From contig PXDA01000079.1 of assembly GCA_003566505.1 (NCBI GenBank), positions 1 to 7,023 of the forward strand: a DNA stretch of 7,023 bases, given 5' to 3'. The DNA is from Mollicutes bacterium (lineage in GTDB: Bacteria > Bacillota_I > Bacilli_A > RF39 > UBA660). The translations under genes and the position numbers were made by a program. Shown in pieces: positions 4,791 to 7,023 of the stretch. Under the pieces are notes generated by a model that searched no databases, was not told the origin of the DNA, and saw only the letters and a list, made by a program, of their open reading frames with translations. Position 1 is the first letter of the stretch. Each line of letters starts with the position of its first letter.

Positions 4791-4820
4791 ATTATAACAC
4801 TTTTTATAACATTTTTTCAA
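4791..4820 (-). promoter_or_regulatory. Promoter of tagO-Nudix unit
   Basis: TTGAAA (4815-4820) and a perfect TATAAT (4791-4796) on the minus strand have an 18-base spacer. The predicted start, near 4784, would begin essentially at the ribosome site, giving a leader of about 10 bases and excluding the ATG at 4792 from the transcript. A second TATAAA a little upstream has no good -35. Confidence 0.65.
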
Positions 4821-4858
4821 AAATAATAAAAAAATAAGCTTACATTTACAATATCATT

Positions 4859-4888
4859 AAAAAAAAGCATTTTAAACTGCTTTTTTTT
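4859..4888 (-). terminator. Rho-independent terminator of the rpiB-ywzB-mbl unit
   Basis: A-run plus GCA (4859-4869) pairs with TGC plus T-run (4878-4888), about 11 base pairs around the loop TTTTAAAC. The minus strand continues into eight Ts. The mbl stop codon (4872-4874) is in the loop and the final residues EKKAV are encoded by the ascending arm. A-runs on both sides mean it could also act on the plus strand, but no plus gene reads into it. Confidence 0.85.
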
Positions 4889-5870
4889 CTAAAATATATA
4901 GATTTTCTAACAAAATGCCTGTTCCTTCTACCACACAAGTAAGTGGTGACTCAGCCATAAAAACGGGCACCTTTAATTCCTTAGCAAACAATTGATCAAA
5001 ACCTTCCACCATTGCACCACCACCAGTAATTACAATGCCGTTTTCAATAATATCTGATGATAATTCAGGCGGCGTTTCTTCTAAAACATTTTTGACCTTT
5101 GTTATTAAATTATGAACGCTTTCACGTAAAGCTTCTTCCACTTCTTTCGAACTAAAATTAATAGAGTGCGGCAACCCCGTTACTAAATCACGACCCCGTA
5201 CTTGCATTTTTTCATTACGCCCTTCTTTATATACGGTGCCGATTGTCATTTTTATTTCCTCAGCTGTTCGATCACCAATTAATAACTTATACTTATCCTT
5301 AATATATCGAATAATATCATTATCAAAAGTAATCCCCGCTATTTTAATTGAAGCACTAGTCACTGTTTCACCTAACGATAAAACAGCAATATCCGTCGTA
5401 CCACCACCAATATCAATCACCATATTGCCCACTGGTTTAGCAATATCAAGTCCAGCTCCTACTGCTGCTACTTTCGGTTCTTCTTCAAGATAAACTTTCC
5501 TTGCACCTGTTCGTTCAGCCGCTTCTTTAATAGCATTTTTTTCAACCTGTGTGACATTAGTTGGACAACAAATTAAAATTCTTGGTCGCGAAAAAAAACT
5601 TTTTGCATTCACCTTGCGAATAAAATAATCTAACATAATTTCTGTTATTTCAAAATCAGCGATAACGCCCTCTTTCATCGGCTGAATAGCATGTACCTTT
5701 CCAGGCGTTCGCCCTAACATATTGCGTGCTTCTTTACCAACTGCTAAAGGTCTTTTCGTTTCCGAATCTATTGCCACCACACTAGGTTCATTAAGAACAA
5801 TCCCTTGCCCCTTAACGAAAATTAAAACATTTGCTGTTCCTAGATCAATTCCAATATCCTTCGAAAACAT
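4872..5870 (-). CDS. mbl: MreB-family actin-like cell-shape protein, Mbl type
   Basis: This bacterial actin polymerises under the membrane and guides elongation-phase cell-wall synthesis in rod-shaped cells. The 332-residue length is typical. Nucleotide-binding motifs are intact: phosphate 1 DIGIDLGTANVL (5-16), EEEPKVAAVGAG (129-140), phosphate 2 VIDIGGGTTDIAVLSLG (151-167) and adenosine motif IVITGGGAMVEG (279-290). The version YLEEEPKVAA rather than 'IEEPFAAA' and the start MFSKDIGIDLGTANVLI match Mbl of Bacillus more than its MreB. ATG 5870 has GGAGAGGT upstream, 15 bases after the ywzB stop. It is the last gene of the rpiB-ywzB-mbl unit. No mreC or mreD is in the window. If this is the genome's only MreB homologue, calling it mreB would be equally reasonable. 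Confidence 0.97.
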   Translation of the reverse strand: MFSKDIGIDLGTANVLIFVKGQGIVLNEPSVVAIDSETKRPLAVGKEARNMLGRTPGKVHAIQPMKEGVIADFEITEIMLDYFIRKVNAKSFFSRPRILICCPTNVTQVEKNAIKEAAERTGARKVYLEEEPKVAAVGAGLDIAKPVGNMVIDIGGGTTDIAVLSLGETVTSASIKIAGITFDNDIIRYIKDKYKLLIGDRTAEEIKMTIGTVYKEGRNEKMQVRGRDLVTGLPHSINFSSKEVEEALRESVHNLITKVKNVLEETPPELSSDIIENGIVITGGGAMVEGFDQLFAKELKVPVFMAESPLTCVVEGTGILLENLYILEKKAV

Positions 5871-5885
5871 AATTACCTCTCCTTA

Positions 5886-6083
5886 TCAAATAAACTGCAC
5901 ATAAACAAAAAAATCATATACAAAATTCACTACCAAATAACTCAGCGCCATTACCAAAAGAACATAAAAAATTGTCGCCTGGTAAATACGCCCTTGTTTA
6001 AAAATCCGATTAATATTAATGCCATCTAAAGCCCAAATAATTAGCGCTGTAATGACAATATAAAGAATTACCTTAATGCTCAT
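5886..6083 (-). CDS. ywzB: YwzB-like DUF1146 small membrane protein
   Basis: The 65-residue protein has two hydrophobic segments (about 3-20 and 36-60) flanking a short basic loop, INRIFKQGRIYQATIFYVLL (24-43). The pattern 'W-A-L-D-G-x-N-x-x-R-x-F-K-x-x-R-x-x-Q-A' followed by LSYLVVNF is that of DUF1146 (YwzB), a Bacilli family of unknown function that in Bacillus is encoded just after the ATP synthase operon. It overlaps the end of rpiB by 11 bases and has no clear ribosome site, so translation is probably coupled to rpiB. mbl follows after 15 bases. A role near the envelope is plausible from topology and neighbours but is unproven. Confidence 0.85.
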   Translation of the reverse strand: MSIKVILYIVITALIIWALDGININRIFKQGRIYQATIFYVLLVMALSYLVVNFVYDFFVYVQFI

Positions 6084-6516
6084 TTTCGTACTTTGTAATG
6101 GCCTCTAACCTGCGATTGTGACGCTCTTCATAACTATATTCCGAAGCAAAGAAAACATCTAAAAATTTTCGCATCTTCGAAAATCCCAGTTCACTCGAAA
6201 AAGCTAAAACATTAGCGTTATTATGTGTTTTTGCTAAAACAGCTTCTCGCAAATTATCAACCTTCGCACACCGCACACCTTTAACTTTGTTACTAGCAAT
6301 CGACATGCCAATTCCTGTACCACATATTAAAATTGCCATATCTAATTCTAATGCCGCTACTTTTTCGCTAGCACTAAAAGCATATTGTGGGTAATCGGTT
6401 GCTTCTTCGTTACTGGGACCAAAATCAGTTACCTGATAATCTTCACTACGCAAATATTTTTTTAGCGCCTCTTTTTCAGAAAAACCTTGATGATCACTTG
6501 CAATACCTACTTTCAT
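6073..6516 (-). CDS. rpiB: Ribose-5-phosphate isomerase B
   Basis: The cytoplasmic enzyme interconverts ribose 5-phosphate and ribulose 5-phosphate in the pentose phosphate pathway. The 147-residue length is standard for RpiB. Visible active-site elements are ASDHQGF (6-12, Asp8-His9), DYPQYA (41-46), LICGTGIGMSIASNK (63-77) with catalytic Cys65 and Thr67, HNNANVL (98-104, His98), and the phosphate-binding ERHNRR (131-136). The usual 'L-x-x-G-x-R' after HNxANVL reads LAFSSELG, a local variation. LacA/LacB subunits are relatives, but the complete catalytic set and the single gene favour RpiB. ATG 6516 has AGGTGAT upstream; an out-of-frame ATG lies between. It heads the rpiB-ywzB-mbl unit. Confidence 0.95.
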   Translation of the reverse strand: MKVGIASDHQGFSEKEALKKYLRSEDYQVTDFGPSNEEATDYPQYAFSASEKVAALELDMAILICGTGIGMSIASNKVKGVRCAKVDNLREAVLAKTHNNANVLAFSSELGFSKMRKFLDVFFASEYSYEERHNRRLEAITKYENEH

Positions 6517-6534
6517 ACTTCATCACCTACAATT

Positions 6535-6563
6535 ATTTTACCACTTCCACAACATTTTTACAA
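6535..6563 (-). promoter_or_regulatory. Promoter of rpiB-ywzB-mbl unit
   Basis: TTGTAA (6558-6563) and TAAAAT (6535-6540) on the minus strand have a 17-base spacer ending TGG (extended -10). The predicted start, near 6528, falls at the AGGTGAT ribosome site, so the leader would be very short. The -35 abuts the T-tract of the preceding terminator. Confidence 0.65.
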
Positions 6564-6593
6564 ATAAAAAAAGTTTGCATAAATCAAACTTTT
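6562..6593 (-). terminator. Rho-independent terminator of the PH-like gene
   Basis: AAAAGTTTG (6569-6577) pairs perfectly with CAAACTTTT (6585-6593) over 9 bases with loop CATAAAT. The minus strand continues TTTATTTG after the stem. It begins 3 bases after the stop codon at 6596. Confidence 0.9.
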
Positions 6594-6595
6594 CC

Positions 6596-7015
6596 TTACC
6601 CCCCGCGCAAACCATATCTTCTTTTTTCTTTAATCATATATTGACTAATATTAGTTTCTATCTCTACTAATGCCGGTTTAGCGATATTAGACATAACAAC
6701 TTTTTCTTTTAACGTATCAATTTTTATAACACCCCATATTAAACGCCTTTTTACTTTCATATCATTAAACAAATCTGGTGTTACCGACAAAAAGAAATAA
6801 CCAAAAATAATGCGTTTTTTCCCAAACAACAAGCGCTTATTAGTCAAAACACATAAATAAGTATCAAAAATATCTAGCGGGTTGTCACCTTTTTGTCCAA
6901 GAAAAACATAACGTATTTCTTCATTCGGATTTAAATGTTGTTGTACTACCTGACAATGTCTTTTGATACGCCAAGCAACTGTCATTGGGTACCTCTTCTT
7001 AAACTCCTTCGCCAT
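6596..7015 (-). CDS. Bacterial-PH-like domain protein of unknown function
   Basis: The frame from ATG 7015 gives 139 residues. It contains a helix (12-28), then LNPNEEIRYVFLGQ (28-41), CVLTNKRLLFGKKRIIFGYF (55-74), FNDMKVKRRLIWGVIKIDTL (83-102) and a strand-rich end. The order 'E-x-I-x-Y ... x-L-T-[ND]-K-R-[IL]-[IL] ... strands' is the general pattern of small bacterial PH-like (bPH, YokE-like) domains. No specific function is known to me. Only 8 bases precede ATG 7015 in the window (TTTATGTA), and the TAATG there could be an overlap with an upstream gene's stop. An internal ATG at 6985 (129 residues) has a good AGAGGT ribosome site 5-7 bases upstream, so the true start is uncertain. Its own terminator ends the unit, so it is not cotranscribed with rpiB except by read-through. 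Confidence 0.8.
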   Translation of the reverse strand: MAKEFKKRYPMTVAWRIKRHCQVVQQHLNPNEEIRYVFLGQKGDNPLDIFDTYLCVLTNKRLLFGKKRIIFGYFFLSVTPDLFNDMKVKRRLIWGVIKIDTLKEKVVMSNIAKPALVEIETNISQYMIKEKRRYGLRGG

Positions 7016-7023
7016 TACATAAA

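Noticed and set aside
5236..5493. Open plus-strand frame opposite mbl
   Set aside because: It is antisense to strongly conserved mbl codons, has no promoter or ribosome site, and its translation is low-complexity Ile/Ser/Val as expected of a shadow frame.
1..7023. Alternative genetic code (TGA as Trp) as in Mycoplasma
   Set aside because: TGA ends tagO (3701-3703) and ywzB (5886-5888) at sensible family lengths, and conserved Trp residues are encoded by TGG.
1..7023. CRISPR array, insertion sequence, prophage or known multi-gene defence system
   Set aside because: No regularly spaced repeats, transposase or integrase motifs, terminal inverted repeats, or recognisable defence gene pairs were seen.

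Overview
The window is AT-rich DNA of a low-GC Gram-positive bacterium (Bacillota; a Bacilli or Erysipelotrichia-like lineage is the best guess). Evidence: strong AGGAGG-type ribosome sites, sigma-A-like promoters, an Mbl-type MreB, a TagO-type lipid-linked sugar transferase, and a YwzB (DUF1146) protein, a family I know mainly from Bacilli. TGA is used as a stop (at the end of tagO and ywzB), so the code is standard and this is not a Mycoplasma-type genome.

Layout from left to right; all genes but one are on the minus strand. Positions 1-2304 hold four apparently single-gene units of weakly known or unknown function: a truncated Rossmann-like protein with an isochorismatase-like motif (1-542), an orphan 179-residue protein (640-1179), a nucleoside 2-deoxyribosyltransferase-like protein (1273-1740) and a small protein resembling ADP-ribosyltransferase-fold proteins (1831-2304). 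The last two, and the tRNA to their right, end in clear rho-independent hairpins whose U-tracts merge into the next promoter. A tRNA-His (GTG) gene (2389-2465) follows, back to back with the only plus-strand gene, a very small GNAT-like protein (2575-2919). That gene converges on a short zinc-ribbon-family protein (2932-3123) and shares a bidirectional terminator with it.

The right half is conserved housekeeping. tagO and a Nudix hydrolase (3258-4774) form a two-gene unit joined by an ATGA overlap. rpiB, ywzB and mbl (4872-6516) form a second unit with its own promoter and terminator. A bacterial-PH-like protein (6596-7015) enters from the right edge and has its own terminator.

Functionally, the right half joins cell-wall and shape functions (Mbl cytoskeleton, the first step of lipid-linked wall-polymer synthesis) with pentose-phosphate metabolism (RpiB). 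Gaps are all below 150 bases. I see no IS element, CRISPR array, prophage or known defence system. I do not see a clear new multi-gene system. The most interesting points are a zinc-ribbon protein that has lost exactly one cysteine from each metal-binding pair, the terminator/promoter fusion architecture, and the ART-like gene.
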